DNA of 64,000 nt from Rhizobium sp. NLR16a (lineage in GTDB: Bacteria; Pseudomonadota; Alphaproteobacteria; Rhizobiales; Rhizobiaceae), in assembly GCF_017948245.1 (NCBI RefSeq), contig NZ_CP072870.1:226335-290334 (forward strand), written 5' to 3'. Both the position numbers and the translations under genes were made by a program. The notes under the pieces are model-generated. The model was given only the letters and a program-made list of their open reading frames with translations. It did not search any database and had not been told where the DNA came from. Shown here piece after piece: positions 52,673 to 61,693 of this stretch (positions within the stretch are counted from its first letter, which is position 1; every line of letters begins with the position of its first letter).

Positions 52673-54313
52673 TCAGAGCCCGAGGCTCGTCCGATAGAGC
52701 TTCAGCTGGCTATCACGGCCGATCTGGTCGGTGATCTTTTCCCAGGCGGCTGCAATCGCATCCGCGGTTTCCTGTGCCGACTTGTATTGTCCGGCAAAGC
52801 CCTTCGCCAATTCGTCCTCCGCAACGGAGTAGTATTGGAAGATGCCGGGGATGCGCGGCTCGATCGCAGCGTTCGGATGGTTGTAGCTGTCGGCGTTCGA
52901 ACCCAGATAGTCCTTGATGTAGGCGCGGTCGTAACCTGCCTTTTCCCATTCGTCGTAGTTGAAGTGCGACTGACGATAGGGCTGGAAACCGGACGGATAG
53001 GCCGACGTCCAAAGGGAAAGATCCTTGCCGCCGAGATGGGCTGCAGCAGACCAGGCCGCCTTGCGCTTTTTCTCGTCGCTGGAGACCCGTTTGGTGACGT
53101 AGATGCCCCAGCCGAGATAGGCCATGTTGGGCGCTTCGTTATACTTGTCTTCCCATTGCCCGGACTTGCGGTTGTAGACGCGGTTGGAGCCGCGGTTGAT
53201 GCCGAAACCGACCACGTCGCCGACGACCGAGGTATCCGAGGTGCGCGCGCTGGAGCCGACGTCGCCCCACCACATCAGCATTGCGCCGGTGCCTGCCAGG
53301 AACTGCGAGAAGGCGGTGGTGCCGGGGTCCGCATTGATCTGGTCGGCGGGATAGGCCTTGGCCGCGATCAGATCCAGCACATCCTGGATCGCCTGGACCC
53401 AGGCGGGGTTGTTGACCAGCGGCTTCATGTTCTCAGGATCGAACAGCCAGGCCGGATCGCCGGGGTATTTGGCATAGGCCGTCGCCCGGTTCTCGATGAA
53501 ATAGAAGCCGAAGCCGCCCCAGCCCTTGAGCGGGTCGAGATAGCCATAGGCCGGCTGGCCGGTCAGCGGATCGGTCTTGCCGATCAGCGCCTTGGACGCT
53601 GCGTTGACGTCCTGCCAGGTCTTCGGCGGCTCGGCCATGCCGCTGATCGAGCCTTCGCCGAAGTAATCCTTGCGATAGGCGAAGGTGTGGCAGTCGCCAT
53701 CGATCGTGACGCGATAGGTCTTGCCGTCCCAGGTGCCGACCGGCGGCTTCAGGTAGCTCACCAGGTCGTCGGCTTCGACCTGCTTTGCAGCCCAATCAGG
53801 CATCTCGTCGAGAAGCCCGCGTCCGGCGGTATCGCCTTCGAAAGGCGCGCCCATTTCAAGGATGTCGAAATCAACCGTGCCGGTTGCGATCGACTGCTGA
53901 AGGCGGGCGTTGTAATCGGCCTGGGCAAGGTCGATCCAGTTGATCTTGGCGCCGGTATAGGCTTCCCAAGGCTTCAGGAAGCCGCGGAACAGGAAGTTGT
54001 GCAGATTCTGGTTGTTGAGCCCCATGAAGGTCAGCTCGACGCCGGCGAATTCGCCCTGCTTGACATTGGCCTTGGTCGGGCCGAGGCAGAGCTCGCCGAC
54101 CTTCTGCCAGTCCGCGTCCGTCGGCGAACCCTTGCCGACGCCGGGGATCTGCAGGATCTGGGCGCGCAGGTCATCGGCCGCGAATGCGGTGCCGGCAATT
54201 CCGCCCATCGCGCCGGACAGGCCGAGCAGAGCCGCCGCACTTGCCGTTCCGCGCAAAAGGTCGCGGCGGCTTGCCTGACGGCGCATCAATGCATCGTAAA
54301 TTTCGACTTTCAT
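52673..54313 (-). CDS. Sugar ABC transporter substrate-binding protein
   Basis: A 546-residue periplasmic family 1 solute-binding protein with a twin-arginine-like signal (RRQASRRDLLRGTASAAALL). The ligand domain shows GVELTFMGLNNQNLHNFLFR, DFDILEMGAPFEGDTAGRG and YGYLDPLKGWGGFGFYFIEN. It is longer than usual maltose-binding proteins, resembling those for complex sugars or polyols. First gene of the minus-strand operon, divergent from the ATPase gene. AGGAGGAAG lies before ATG 54313. Ligand unknown. Confidence 0.93.
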   Translation of the reverse strand: MKVEIYDALMRRQASRRDLLRGTASAAALLGLSGAMGGIAGTAFAADDLRAQILQIPGVGKGSPTDADWQKVGELCLGPTKANVKQGEFAGVELTFMGLNNQNLHNFLFRGFLKPWEAYTGAKINWIDLAQADYNARLQQSIATGTVDFDILEMGAPFEGDTAGRGLLDEMPDWAAKQVEADDLVSYLKPPVGTWDGKTYRVTIDGDCHTFAYRKDYFGEGSISGMAEPPKTWQDVNAASKALIGKTDPLTGQPAYGYLDPLKGWGGFGFYFIENRATAYAKYPGDPAWLFDPENMKPLVNNPAWVQAIQDVLDLIAAKAYPADQINADPGTTAFSQFLAGTGAMLMWWGDVGSSARTSDTSVVGDVVGFGINRGSNRVYNRKSGQWEDKYNEAPNMAYLGWGIYVTKRVSSDEKKRKAAWSAAAHLGGKDLSLWTSAYPSGFQPYRQSHFNYDEWEKAGYDRAYIKDYLGSNADSYNHPNAAIEPRIPGIFQYYSVAEDELAKGFAGQYKSAQETADAIAAAWEKITDQIGRDSQLKLYRTSLGL

Positions 54314-54419
54314 GTCTTCCTCCTCCACGTTTGGTGCGCTGCCGCCAGCCAGTGTTCCGGATAGGCTCCGGCCCGAATTTGGGACTGGTCTCGTGCAGAA
54401 CTATCTGGTAAACAAGAAA

Positions 54420-54433
54420 ATGAAACGTTTCAT
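54420..54433. promoter_or_regulatory. LacI-family operator 1
   Basis: ATGAAACGTTTCAT, a perfect 14-base palindrome with the central CG typical of LacI-family operators, 107 bases upstream of the binding-protein start. Confidence 0.85.
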
Positions 54434-54507
54434 AATTCTTGTTTGAAACCGCTCCTCTCGGTCTCATCAGTGAGCATTAGACGCGAAGCGCAAAAAGTCA
54501 ATAAAAA

Positions 54508-54521
54508 ATGAAACGTTTCAT
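54508..54521. promoter_or_regulatory. LacI-family operator 2
   Basis: A second identical ATGAAACGTTTCAT, 88 bases centre to centre from the first (a little over eight helical turns), which would allow looping by a repressor tetramer or paired dimers. Confidence 0.85.
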
Positions 54522-54652
54522 GGAGGAGGTTCTGAAGGTATTTCGGATCGTGGCAGAGCGCACTTTCGCTGTGCCTCAAACTCTGGATACTGTCGAGAAA
54601 TTCATCCCCTGGAACGTGTGCCGGGGGTGACCGGAAAGCGAGTGGGAGGCAT

Positions 54653-55720
54653 ATGGCTGAGGTCAATATTTCAGAGGCGCGGAAGGCATACGGCGCCTTA
54701 AACATCCTGCATGGGGTCAATATAGACATTCGCGATGGCGAGTTCGTGGTCCTCGTCGGCCCGTCCGGTTGCGGCAAGTCGACCTTGCTGCGCATGGTCG
54801 CAGGCCTCGAGAGCATTACCGGCGGCACCATCTCGATCGGCGGAAAGATCGTCAACAATCTGCCGCCGAAGGACCGTGATATTGCGATGGTCTTCCAGAG
54901 CTATGCGCTCTATCCGCACAAGACCGTTGCCGAGAACATGGTCTTCGCGCTGCGTCTGCAGAAGCAGCCGGCCGATGTCATCAAGCAGCGCCTACAGGCG
55001 GCGGCCGAAACCCTCGACCTCGTGCCCTATCTTGACCGCTATCCGCGCCAGCTTTCGGGCGGCCAGCGGCAGCGCGTAGCGATGGGGCGAGCCATTGTCC
55101 GATCGCCGCAAGTCTTCCTATTCGACGAGCCCCTGTCGAACCTCGATGCCAAGCTGCGCGTGCAGATGCGCAAGGAGATCAAGGAGCTCCACCAAAGGCT
55201 GAAGACCACGACCATTTACGTTACCCATGACCAGGTCGAAGCAATGACGATGGCCGACAAGATCGTGGTCATGCAGGGCGGCAAGGTCGAACAGACGGGA
55301 ACGCCCCTGGAGCTTTACGACCGTCCCCGCAATACGTTCGTGGCCACCTTCATTGGCTCGCCGTCGATGAATCTGCTGAAAGGTCACTACAAGGCCGACG
55401 GTGCGGTCTTCGTCACGGAGACAGGCGATGAGATTGCGCTCGGCTTCACGCCGGAGGCGTCCGATGGCCAGCCTGTGCGCCTGGGCGTGCGGCCCGAACA
55501 TCTGTCGCTCGCTCCGAGCGGCTTGAAGACGACCGTCAACGTCACCGAACCCACTGGCCACGAGACGATGGTATTTTTGCGCTACGGATCCGGCGAACTT
55601 GTCGCGGTGCTGTCCGAACGTCACGATTTCGAGCCCGGGCAGGCCGTAACGATCGCGGCCCGGCCGGGCAAGCTTCATCTGTTCGATGCGGAGTCCGGCA
55701 AGACGCTGCGACGGGATTGA
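54653..55720 (+). CDS. Sugar ABC transporter ATPase (UgpC/MsmK/MalK type)
   Basis: A 355-residue ATPase. Walker [13 protein letters not shown]-loop [12 protein letters not shown], signature [16 protein letters not shown], Walker [17 protein letters not shown] and switch His in [15 protein letters not shown]. The C-terminal regulatory OB/TOBE domain ([16 protein letters not shown]) is present. Divergent from, and sharing operators with, the binding-protein operon, it completes the importer. Confidence 0.95.
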   Translation: MAEVNISEARKAYGALNILHGVNIDIRDGEFVVLVGPSGCGKSTLLRMVAGLESITGGTISIGGKIVNNLPPKDRDIAMVFQSYALYPHKTVAENMVFALRLQKQPADVIKQRLQAAAETLDLVPYLDRYPRQLSGGQRQRVAMGRAIVRSPQVFLFDEPLSNLDAKLRVQMRKEIKELHQRLKTTTIYVTHDQVEAMTMADKIVVMQGGKVEQTGTPLELYDRPRNTFVATFIGSPSMNLLKGHYKADGAVFVTETGDEIALGFTPEASDGQPVRLGVRPEHLSLAPSGLKTTVNVTEPTGHETMVFLRYGSGELVAVLSERHDFEPGQAVTIAARPGKLHLFDAESGKTLRRD

Positions 55721-55822
55721 GGAGCCGCTTGTTGCCGGCCGGCAGGCTGCGGCTGATGAGGTACGCGGCCCTCGTGGCGTTGACAATGAGTTCGAGAGCC
55801 GGTCCTTGACCGCCTGCCGTCG

Positions 55823-55880
55823 CTCAATACGACGACAGGACAGGCAGGGTGATGCTGGTCAGCACCGCCTGCGTCGCGCC
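55823..55880 (-). pseudogene. 3'-terminal fragment of a universal stress protein gene
   Basis: Bases 55836-55880 are identical to 61706-61750, the 3' end of the universal stress protein gene at 61694. Read on the minus strand the fragment encodes GGATQAVLTSITLPVL and then a stop. It abuts the 3' end of the histidine kinase gene, whose last codons run into it in another frame. Confidence 0.8.
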
Positions 55881-57196
55881 ACCACCGGCAATAAGAGTTC
55901 GAAGATGTTGCCGTGCCGCGATATGGAACGCCTCAACGATCCCTTATGAAGTTCCGCGATCCGTTCAACGATCTTAAGTCCTATTCCGAGGCCTTCCGCA
56001 CTCTGGGTTTGATGGAGGAAACTGCCAAATACATCCTGTCGATCTTCGACCTGGATACCGTATTCTCCCACCCTGACAATGATCTTCGTTGAATCCGGCG
56101 TATGGCGAACCGCATTCTCGATCAGATTGCGAAGGGCGTCTTTCAATAGGGCTGGTGCTGCTCTGACACCTGCCGCCTCGATCTGGGCGAACACCTCCAG
56201 CGAATGCTTGTTTTCGTAAACCCAAGGTGCGAGCTGCTCGGCCACGCCTGTACAAAGAACGACGAGATCGACCTCTTCGAACGTGCTGTGATCGAACGTG
56301 TCCAGCCGCGCGAGCGCCGTCAGCTGGCTCACAAAATGCACGAGGTCATCGAGATCCGCCTCAGCTTTCCGCGCCCTCGGATGGTCAATACGGCCGAGTT
56401 CGAGTTTGATGGCCGCAAGCGGTGTGCGCACTTCATGGGCGATGCCCGATGTCAGTATCCTTTGCGATAGCATCAGCTCGCCAATTCGTTGGAACGCCCG
56501 GTTGACGGCCACCGCGAGATGGGCAATTTCTCGCGGCATTCCCTCGAAGGGCAGATGAGATCCGGAATCCATCGGATCGATGAGTTCGGCAGCATCGGCC
56601 GCGGCCTTCACAGGCTTCAGGGCGCGGCGAACCGATATTAAGGTTGCCCCGAGAACAAGTCCGAGCAAGATGCTCATCGGCACGATCATGTGCTCGAGGA
56701 TCTCGTTCCAAAAGACGGCGGAGGCGAGATTCTCAGGATCGCCCACAGTGGCGACATCAACCAGAATCCGCTGCTCGCCGATCTGGAAAGCTCGGCCCCC
56801 GACAAGCGTAAGCGGTTTCCCTGGCTTGATGGTGCGAAGCCAAAAATCCGGAGGATTGACCTCCGCGGGCAGGAAACGGCTTTCGCAGGCATCGTCGCAG
56901 GACTCGAAGATAAGGTGGCCCCGGCCGTCGCGAATGCGGGCGACATAGCCGGTCTGCGGATGGGCATAACGCCGGCCTACAGCTGCCGGCAGCCTGTAGG
57001 TAACGGCTCCGTCCCTGCCACCGACGCCCGAGGCAAGCCGCTCTGTTTCCTGCTCGACATACAGGCGGGAAAGTTCCCCGACGTTCCAATAATAGTCAGA
57101 GAAGACGACGGCGAGCTGGACAAGCATCGCGACCATGGCGAAGAAGGCGATCCTTCGCGTCAGAATGGCCGTCAAGGTAGGAGCCGATCGAATCAA
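55859..57196 (-). CDS. Sensor histidine kinase lacking the G1 box
   Basis: A 445-residue membrane sensor: helix 1 (RIAFFAMVAMLVQLAVVF), periplasmic domain (about 35-165), helix 2 (MIVPMSILLGLVLGATLIS), HAMP-like linker, HisKA with H in LTSGIAHEVRTPLAAIKLEL, N box NLIENAVRHTP. The ATP-lid region reads YGIQVEDRQDVFGSFL, so the expected D-x-G-x-G (G1) is absent, while AEGLGIGLKIVERIAE (G2) remains. The C-terminus (LLLPVVARRRRC) is formed by read-through into a universal-stress-protein fragment. Kinase activity is questionable. Pairs with the regulator overlapping it by 4 bases. Confidence 0.85.
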   Translation of the reverse strand: MIRSAPTLTAILTRRIAFFAMVAMLVQLAVVFSDYYWNVGELSRLYVEQETERLASGVGGRDGAVTYRLPAAVGRRYAHPQTGYVARIRDGRGHLIFESCDDACESRFLPAEVNPPDFWLRTIKPGKPLTLVGGRAFQIGEQRILVDVATVGDPENLASAVFWNEILEHMIVPMSILLGLVLGATLISVRRALKPVKAAADAAELIDPMDSGSHLPFEGMPREIAHLAVAVNRAFQRIGELMLSQRILTSGIAHEVRTPLAAIKLELGRIDHPRARKAEADLDDLVHFVSQLTALARLDTFDHSTFEEVDLVVLCTGVAEQLAPWVYENKHSLEVFAQIEAAGVRAAPALLKDALRNLIENAVRHTPDSTKIIVRVGEYGIQVEDRQDVFGSFLHQTQSAEGLGIGLKIVERIAELHKGSLRRSISRHGNIFELLLPVVARRRRC

Positions 57197-57870
57197 CCTC
57201 GGTCCTCGCGCAGCATGTAACCGACGCCTCTCACGGTTTCGATGACGGCATTGGCGGGATGTCCCTCCAGTTTCCGCCGGAGCCGGGAGACCGCCAGCTC
57301 GACGGCGTTGCTGCTGCGCTCGTCACCGAACTCGGAGAAAGCGTGTTCCATCTTGCGCTTGGAAACCACGTTCCCGCCATTGCGCATCAGCAGTTCGAGC
57401 AGCGACTTTTCCGAGGGGGCGAGCGCCATTTCAATGCCGTTGCAGGTGACCTGGCGGGACGCCGCCTCAAACCTGACGTCGGCGAATTCCAGTGTCGGCA
57501 TGGCTGTCATGGGCGAGCGCCGCATCAGGGCTCGAATCCGCGCGATCAACTCGCCATTGTTGAAGGGTTTGATCAAGTAGTCGTCAGCCCCGGCATCCAG
57601 CCCGGCGATCCGTTCGTCGACGGCCCCGCGTGCCGTCAGGACGAGCACCGGAATCTGCCGCTTCGCGAGACGCAGAGACTTCAACACGTCGAGGCCATCT
57701 TCGTCAGGCAGGCCAAGGTCAAGAAGAAGGAGATCGTAGCTTGTTCCGTCAAGCGCGAGACGGCCTTCATTTGCCGTAGCAAAGGCATCCATACGCCAGC
57801 CGGCCTCGCGGATGGCTTCGCAAAGAAGATCGCGAAGCCGGACGCTGTCTTCGATCAGAAGAATTCTCAT
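57193..57870 (-). CDS. OmpR-family response regulator (QseB/PmrA-like)
   Basis: A 225-residue regulator: receiver MRILLIEDSVRLRDLLCEAI, acceptor Asp in LLLLDLGLPDEDG, Thr/Lys in LVLTARGA and DYLIKPFNNG; C-terminal winged helix ALAPSEKSLLELLMRNGGNV and ELAVSRLRRKLEGH. It is cotranscribed with the kinase (4-base overlap) and, upstream, with a cytochrome b561 gene. QseB/PmrA-type regulators often sense metals or membrane stress, but the signal here is unknown. Confidence 0.93.
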   Translation of the reverse strand: MRILLIEDSVRLRDLLCEAIREAGWRMDAFATANEGRLALDGTSYDLLLLDLGLPDEDGLDVLKSLRLAKRQIPVLVLTARGAVDERIAGLDAGADDYLIKPFNNGELIARIRALMRRSPMTAMPTLEFADVRFEAASRQVTCNGIEMALAPSEKSLLELLMRNGGNVVSKRKMEHAFSEFGDERSSNAVELAVSRLRRKLEGHPANAVIETVRGVGYMLREDRG

Positions 57871-58436
57871 GCTCTCTTTCGACCTGTCACCATCGACCAG
57901 ACGAGATTTTCCCGATGTCTCCAGCTCTCGACCAATGCCGCCCCGGCATGGATGAAGGCGAAGACCATGATGCTGTTGGCGATGACACCGTGCACTTCCT
58001 CGAGCCATTTGTCGCCCCAGAAGGCATCGAGCGTCGTCATCCAGCCACTGACCGCGGTCATTGCAAGAATCACCATGAGGCCCAGCATCATGATCGATGC
58101 CAGCGGATTATGGCCGATATAGCGTTGCTCGCTGCCATTGATCATGCCAAGGATCTGCGCCCTCACTTTGCCAGGTGTCGGGAAGAAGTCTCGGAACCGC
58201 GCATGCCTGGTTCCGACGAACCCCCAGATGATCCGTACGACGATGGCCATGGCAACGACGTAGCCGGTCAAACGGTGCCAATATTTTCCTTCCTCAAACA
58301 CAAAAAGATTGAGGATGCAGGCCGTAACGACGGTCCAGTGAAACAGTCTGACGATTGGGTCCCAGACCTTGACGGTGCCGCTCGCGACCTGGGAGGGCCG
58401 GAGGCCCTCCTGCTTCTGCAACTCAATGGGCGCCAT
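57867..58436 (-). CDS. Cytochrome b561-family membrane protein
   Basis: A 189-residue dihaem cytochrome b with four helices. Candidate haem histidines: VRLFHWTVVTACILNLFVF, YWHRLTGYVVAMAIVVRIIW and EEVHGVIANSIMVFAFIHAG. Members shuttle electrons between quinol and periplasmic partners. It starts at 58436 and overlaps the response regulator by 4 bases; the small PepSY gene precedes it by 2 bases. The four genes form one operon. Confidence 0.9.
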   Translation of the reverse strand: MAPIELQKQEGLRPSQVASGTVKVWDPIVRLFHWTVVTACILNLFVFEEGKYWHRLTGYVVAMAIVVRIIWGFVGTRHARFRDFFPTPGKVRAQILGMINGSEQRYIGHNPLASIMMLGLMVILAMTAVSGWMTTLDAFWGDKWLEEVHGVIANSIMVFAFIHAGAALVESWRHRENLVWSMVTGRKRA

Positions 58437-58438
58437 GG

Positions 58439-58705
58439 TCAGTCGCCTTTCTGGACGATTTCGCCGGACACCGGATTGAAATAGACTTCGGCGCGGTCGC
58501 CCTGCTTGTCTTTGCCGTAGATCTCGTAGCAGCTTCCGGTGATCTCGAAGGTTTTCACCTGGTAGCCCAGAGCGTCGATTTTTTCCTTCATGGCTTTCTC
58601 GGGCATCCACTTGGACTTCGGCTCCTTGGTGCAGCTTGGACTGGCAATGGCCAGAGCGGGAGTTGCGGCGATGATCACAAGAGCGGAGATAAGTTTCAAC
58701 TTCAT
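58439..58705 (-). CDS. Periplasmic PepSY-domain protein
   Basis: An 88-residue secreted protein. Signal peptide MKLKLISALVIIAATPALA, then a single PepSY domain: WMPEKAMKEKIDALGYQVKT, FEITGSCYEIYGKDKQGDRA, EVYFNPVSGEIVQKGD. A pair of cysteines (SPSC..., SCYEI) may form a disulphide. PepSY proteins beside cytochrome b561 and QseBC-type pairs recur in Proteobacteria, function unclear. First gene of the operon. Confidence 0.88.
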   Translation of the reverse strand: MKLKLISALVIIAATPALAIASPSCTKEPKSKWMPEKAMKEKIDALGYQVKTFEITGSCYEIYGKDKQGDRAEVYFNPVSGEIVQKGD

Positions 58706-59096
58706 CGTTCAATCCTTTGCTTCTGCCTTCCATGAGGCGACCGCGACTGGATAGAGGCTTGAACCTGTCTGTTTGCTGTCGGTGAGACCATTCGTATTTG
58801 CGGCAGGCGAAGACGGGTAGCCTGCGGGCGCCTTGGTCCTGCCGATCCGGTGGGTAGGGCAAAGCCCCCACGCCGAAATTGAAGACGATTCGGCCGCGGC
58901 TTCGAGTTCCTTCCATTGTTGACGTTGATCAAAGCGTCCTGGCTTCAACGCCGCTAACTTATCCTCACTAGCCCCAAGGTTGCTTGCCTGCTCCAAAGGC
59001 TGGCACTCAGCCCACGGGCTTCGCAGGCAAATGCCCGCCTGGTTAAAGATTCTCGTGCGCCGTTGCCGAGGAGATGCGAAGCAACAGGAGTCGAAA
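58706..59096. promoter_or_regulatory. Divergent intergenic region with an FNR box
   Basis: The interval between the PepSY gene and the CBS-BON gene holds no convincing gene. The FNR-type box at 58919 is the main recognisable element. Confidence 0.5.
58919..58932. promoter_or_regulatory. FNR/FixK-type box
   Basis: TTGACGTTGATCAA fits TTGAY-N4-RTCAA. It lies 220 bases upstream of the PepSY start and 171 bases upstream of the CBS-BON start, closer to the latter. Confidence 0.65.
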
Positions 59097-59816
59097 ATGC
59101 TCGTTCAAGACATCATGACATCGCCGGCGATCACTGTGACGACGTCCTGCTCCGTCGCCGAAGCCGCCAAGCTGATGCTCGACAACAAGATCAGCGGACT
59201 ACCGGTTGTCGATGCCAATGGAGCGCTCGTCGGCATCGTCAGCGAAGGGGACTTTCTGCGCCGCGGCGAATTGAACACCGAGCGCAAGCGGTCGTGGCTG
59301 CTCGAATGGCTGACGAGCTCCGGAAAGATCGCCGCCGAATATGTCCGAACTCATGGAAGGCGGGTCGATGAGGTGATGACCTCCAAGGTCAGCACGATCG
59401 CGCCGACCGCCTCCATTTCCGACGCCGTCAAATCGATGGAACGCCAGGATGTCAAGCGTCTGCCGGTGGTGGAAAATGGCAGGCTTGTCGGTATCGTCTC
59501 GCGCTGCGATCTCTTGCGGGCTTTGTCTCGGGCACTACCGTCATCGCTTTCGGCCGGAGACGCTCAGATCCAGGCGGCAATCGAATCGGAACTTGCAAAG
59601 CAGAGCTGGAGCCGCAACGGCTTCATCCATTGCCACGTCACCGGCGGCGTTGCCGAACTGACCGGAACGATCTTCGACGAACGCGAGCGCCTGGCCGCAA
59701 AGGTCGCGGCCGAGAACGTTGCAGGCGTGACGTCTGTCAGGGACCTGCTCGTCTGGGTGGATCCCTATTACGGCATCGCACTGCCGCCGCCGGATGCCGA
59801 GATGAGACAGAATTGA
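59097..59816 (+). CDS. CBS-CBS-BON domain protein (paralogue)
   Basis: A 239-residue protein with the same architecture as the one at 19035: CBS 1 (VQDIMTSPAITVTTSCSVAE ... KISGLPVVDANGALVGIVSE), CBS 2 (VDEVMTSKVSTIAPTASISD ... VKRLPVVENGRLVGIVSRCD) and BON (FIHCHVTGGVAELTGTIFDE). ACAGGAG stands before ATG 59097. Domain order and linker length match the paralogue, but sequence similarity is moderate, so duplication is old. Probably under the FNR box at 58919. Confidence 0.9.
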   Translation: MLVQDIMTSPAITVTTSCSVAEAAKLMLDNKISGLPVVDANGALVGIVSEGDFLRRGELNTERKRSWLLEWLTSSGKIAAEYVRTHGRRVDEVMTSKVSTIAPTASISDAVKSMERQDVKRLPVVENGRLVGIVSRCDLLRALSRALPSSLSAGDAQIQAAIESELAKQSWSRNGFIHCHVTGGVAELTGTIFDERERLAAKVAAENVAGVTSVRDLLVWVDPYYGIALPPPDAEMRQN

Positions 59817-59942
59817 AAAGTCAGGGAGGCAAACCACGGAATGGCCAGCCGGCAGGAGCGCTCCAAAAGGTGAAAGCCCGTTCCCGTCGCTCGCAGCGGC
59901 GCCGGCCATTCTGACGCACAAATACGAGGCCATGAGGCTGAA

Positions 59943-60917
59943 ATGCCGAGAAGTCTGTTTGGATTCGTGTTCCTGATAGGGCGCCATCACCAGATCGCGA
60001 TCGCGGCCCTTTCGATCGTTCTCTTCCTCGCCGGCACCGCGCCGCTGGAGGTCCAGAGGCGCATCATCAATGCGGCCACAAACGGCACCCCCTATCAGGC
60101 CATTCTAATTCTCGTTCTTGCCTATCTCGGCCTCGTCCTGCTGGAAGGCCTGACCAAGCTGATGCTCAATATCTATCGTGGCTGGATCGGCGAGGTCGCG
60201 GTCCGCTGGCTGCGTAAATCGGCGCTTGCGACCTCGGAACGCTCGGCCGAGGCTCCTCTCGATGCGATTGCCGAAGGCGTGCAGCTCTCGATCATCATCG
60301 CCGAAGCCGAACCGGTCGGCGGTTTTGTCGGCACCAGCATCTCGGAACCGCTGCTGCAGGCAGGCATTCTTGTCGCGGTCGGCGGCTATTTGATCTTCCT
60401 GCAGCCCCTGATGGCGCTTGCCGTCGCCGTCGTCTTCCTTCCGCAGATCGGCTTCGTGCCGCTGATGCAGTCCGCGATCAACCGCCGCGTCGAAACCAAG
60501 ATCACCGTCATGCGCCATGTCAGTCAGAGTATGGTCCAGCACGTTGTCACTAGTGATGCGCTCGATGCCCAGGATGATCGGATTGAGAGGCTCTTCTCGC
60601 TGAACATGAGCGTCTACAGGATCAAATTCACGATGAATTTCATGATGAACCTGATGACTCAGCTGGGCTATGCCGGCATCTTCGCCCTGGGCGGCTATTA
60701 TGTCGTCACCGGTCAGACTGAAATTGGAACCGTCGTCGCCTTCATCTCCGGCCTCTCCAAAATCAGAGACCCGTGGGGAGAACTCGTCGACTGGTATCGC
60801 GACCTGAGGGTCACGCAGGTGAAGTATGCCATGATCCGGGATGCAAGTACTGCCGTAAGATTGCAGGAGGACGAGATGGTCGGGGACACGGCAGCGGCTG
60901 ACGCCATGGAGGCGTGA
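59943..60917 (+). CDS. ABC exporter membrane domain without an ATPase domain
   Basis: A 324-residue protein with the six-helix ABC exporter fold (IALSIVLFLAGTAPLEVQRR, AILILVLAYLGLVLLEGLTK, AGILVAVGGYLIFLQPLMAL, GYAGIFALGGYYVVTGQTEI) ending shortly after the last helix (VVAFISGLSKIRDPWGELVD). No Walker A or signature motif is present here or in the next gene. It is either a truncated exporter or a membrane protein that works with an ATPase encoded elsewhere. It lies 126 bases downstream of the CBS-BON gene. Confidence 0.82.
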   Translation: MPRSLFGFVFLIGRHHQIAIAALSIVLFLAGTAPLEVQRRIINAATNGTPYQAILILVLAYLGLVLLEGLTKLMLNIYRGWIGEVAVRWLRKSALATSERSAEAPLDAIAEGVQLSIIIAEAEPVGGFVGTSISEPLLQAGILVAVGGYLIFLQPLMALAVAVVFLPQIGFVPLMQSAINRRVETKITVMRHVSQSMVQHVVTSDALDAQDDRIERLFSLNMSVYRIKFTMNFMMNLMTQLGYAGIFALGGYYVVTGQTEIGTVVAFISGLSKIRDPWGELVDWYRDLRVTQVKYAMIRDASTAVRLQEDEMVGDTAAADAMEA

Positions 60918-60919
60918 AA

Positions 60920-61682
60920 CGGGCGGCACTACGGCAGCATCTTTCCCGTCCGCCGCAAGGCGTCATGCCAGCTGAGCGCCTCTTCCAGGAGATGAGGCGT
61001 GTGGCCGCCGCGTAGCAGCGCGCGCCGATAACCAGCGTTTCACGATAGGTCGGATGCACGCAGTTGGCGATGACGACCTCCGCCCGCTCCCGCGGGGCAA
61101 GGCTGGGTGACGACGATCGCGGCGATTTTTTCCGGCGGGATCGGAATGAAGGGTACGCCGATGCGGCTGTTGGGCGCAACGATGGGGATCGCCTCCCGGC
61201 TCGGTCGCGCGGCAGGGATATAGATATCGTGGAGACCTTCCAGTGCTCCCGGCTGCGACAGGTTTATCTCGACGATCACCTTCGGTGCGAGGACGGCGAA
61301 ACTTGCCGAATTGCCGACGGAGGTCGTCGGCACGATGCCGCCGCCCTCGGTAAACGCGGTCGCCTCGATGACGGCCAAATCCACCGGTGCAAGCCGGCCG
61401 CTGCGCAGGAATTCCACCGTCTCCGAAAGATGCTATAGACGAACATCACTTCGCCGGCATTGATCGCCCGGCGTAAGACGGGATCGGATTGGAACGGCAT
61501 GCGGCGCGCGATGACATGAGCCTCGGTGAGTGTGCTGTCGAGATTGTGGCCGAGCGATGCACCGGTCGTCGCCTTGGCCTCATGCCGACGATCATGCCAT
61601 CGGTGATCAGCTGCGCGGCCTCCGCGGCATCGACGATACGATCCCACAGCCGATCGTTCCGAAGCCGGTCCTTGAACGTCAT
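60920..61682 (-). pseudogene. Acetyl-CoA hydrolase/CoA-transferase pseudogene
   Basis: From ATG 61682 the frame gives KDRLRNDRLWDRIVDAAEAA and QLITDGMIVGM; then other frames give LTEAHVIARRMPFQSDPVLR, VDLAVIEATAFTEGGGIVPT and SVGNSASFAVLAPKVIVEIN, and a C-terminal piece ANCVHPTYRETL. Several frameshifts and a large internal deletion (the catalytic Glu region is missing) leave about half of a succinyl-CoA:acetate CoA-transferase-like gene. Confidence 0.8.
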
Positions 61683-61693
61683 GCACAGGCCCC

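Larger units (their letters stand above)
54314..54652. promoter_or_regulatory. Divergent promoter region of the sugar transporter
   Basis: The 339-base interval between the binding-protein gene (minus) and the ATPase gene (plus) contains no gene. It carries the two LacI-type operators described separately; transcription must start in both directions here. Confidence 0.7.

Noticed and set aside
52787..54364. A 525-codon plus-strand frame opposite the sugar-binding protein gene
   Set aside because: No ribosome-binding site or domain; the minus-strand gene has a signal peptide and family motifs.
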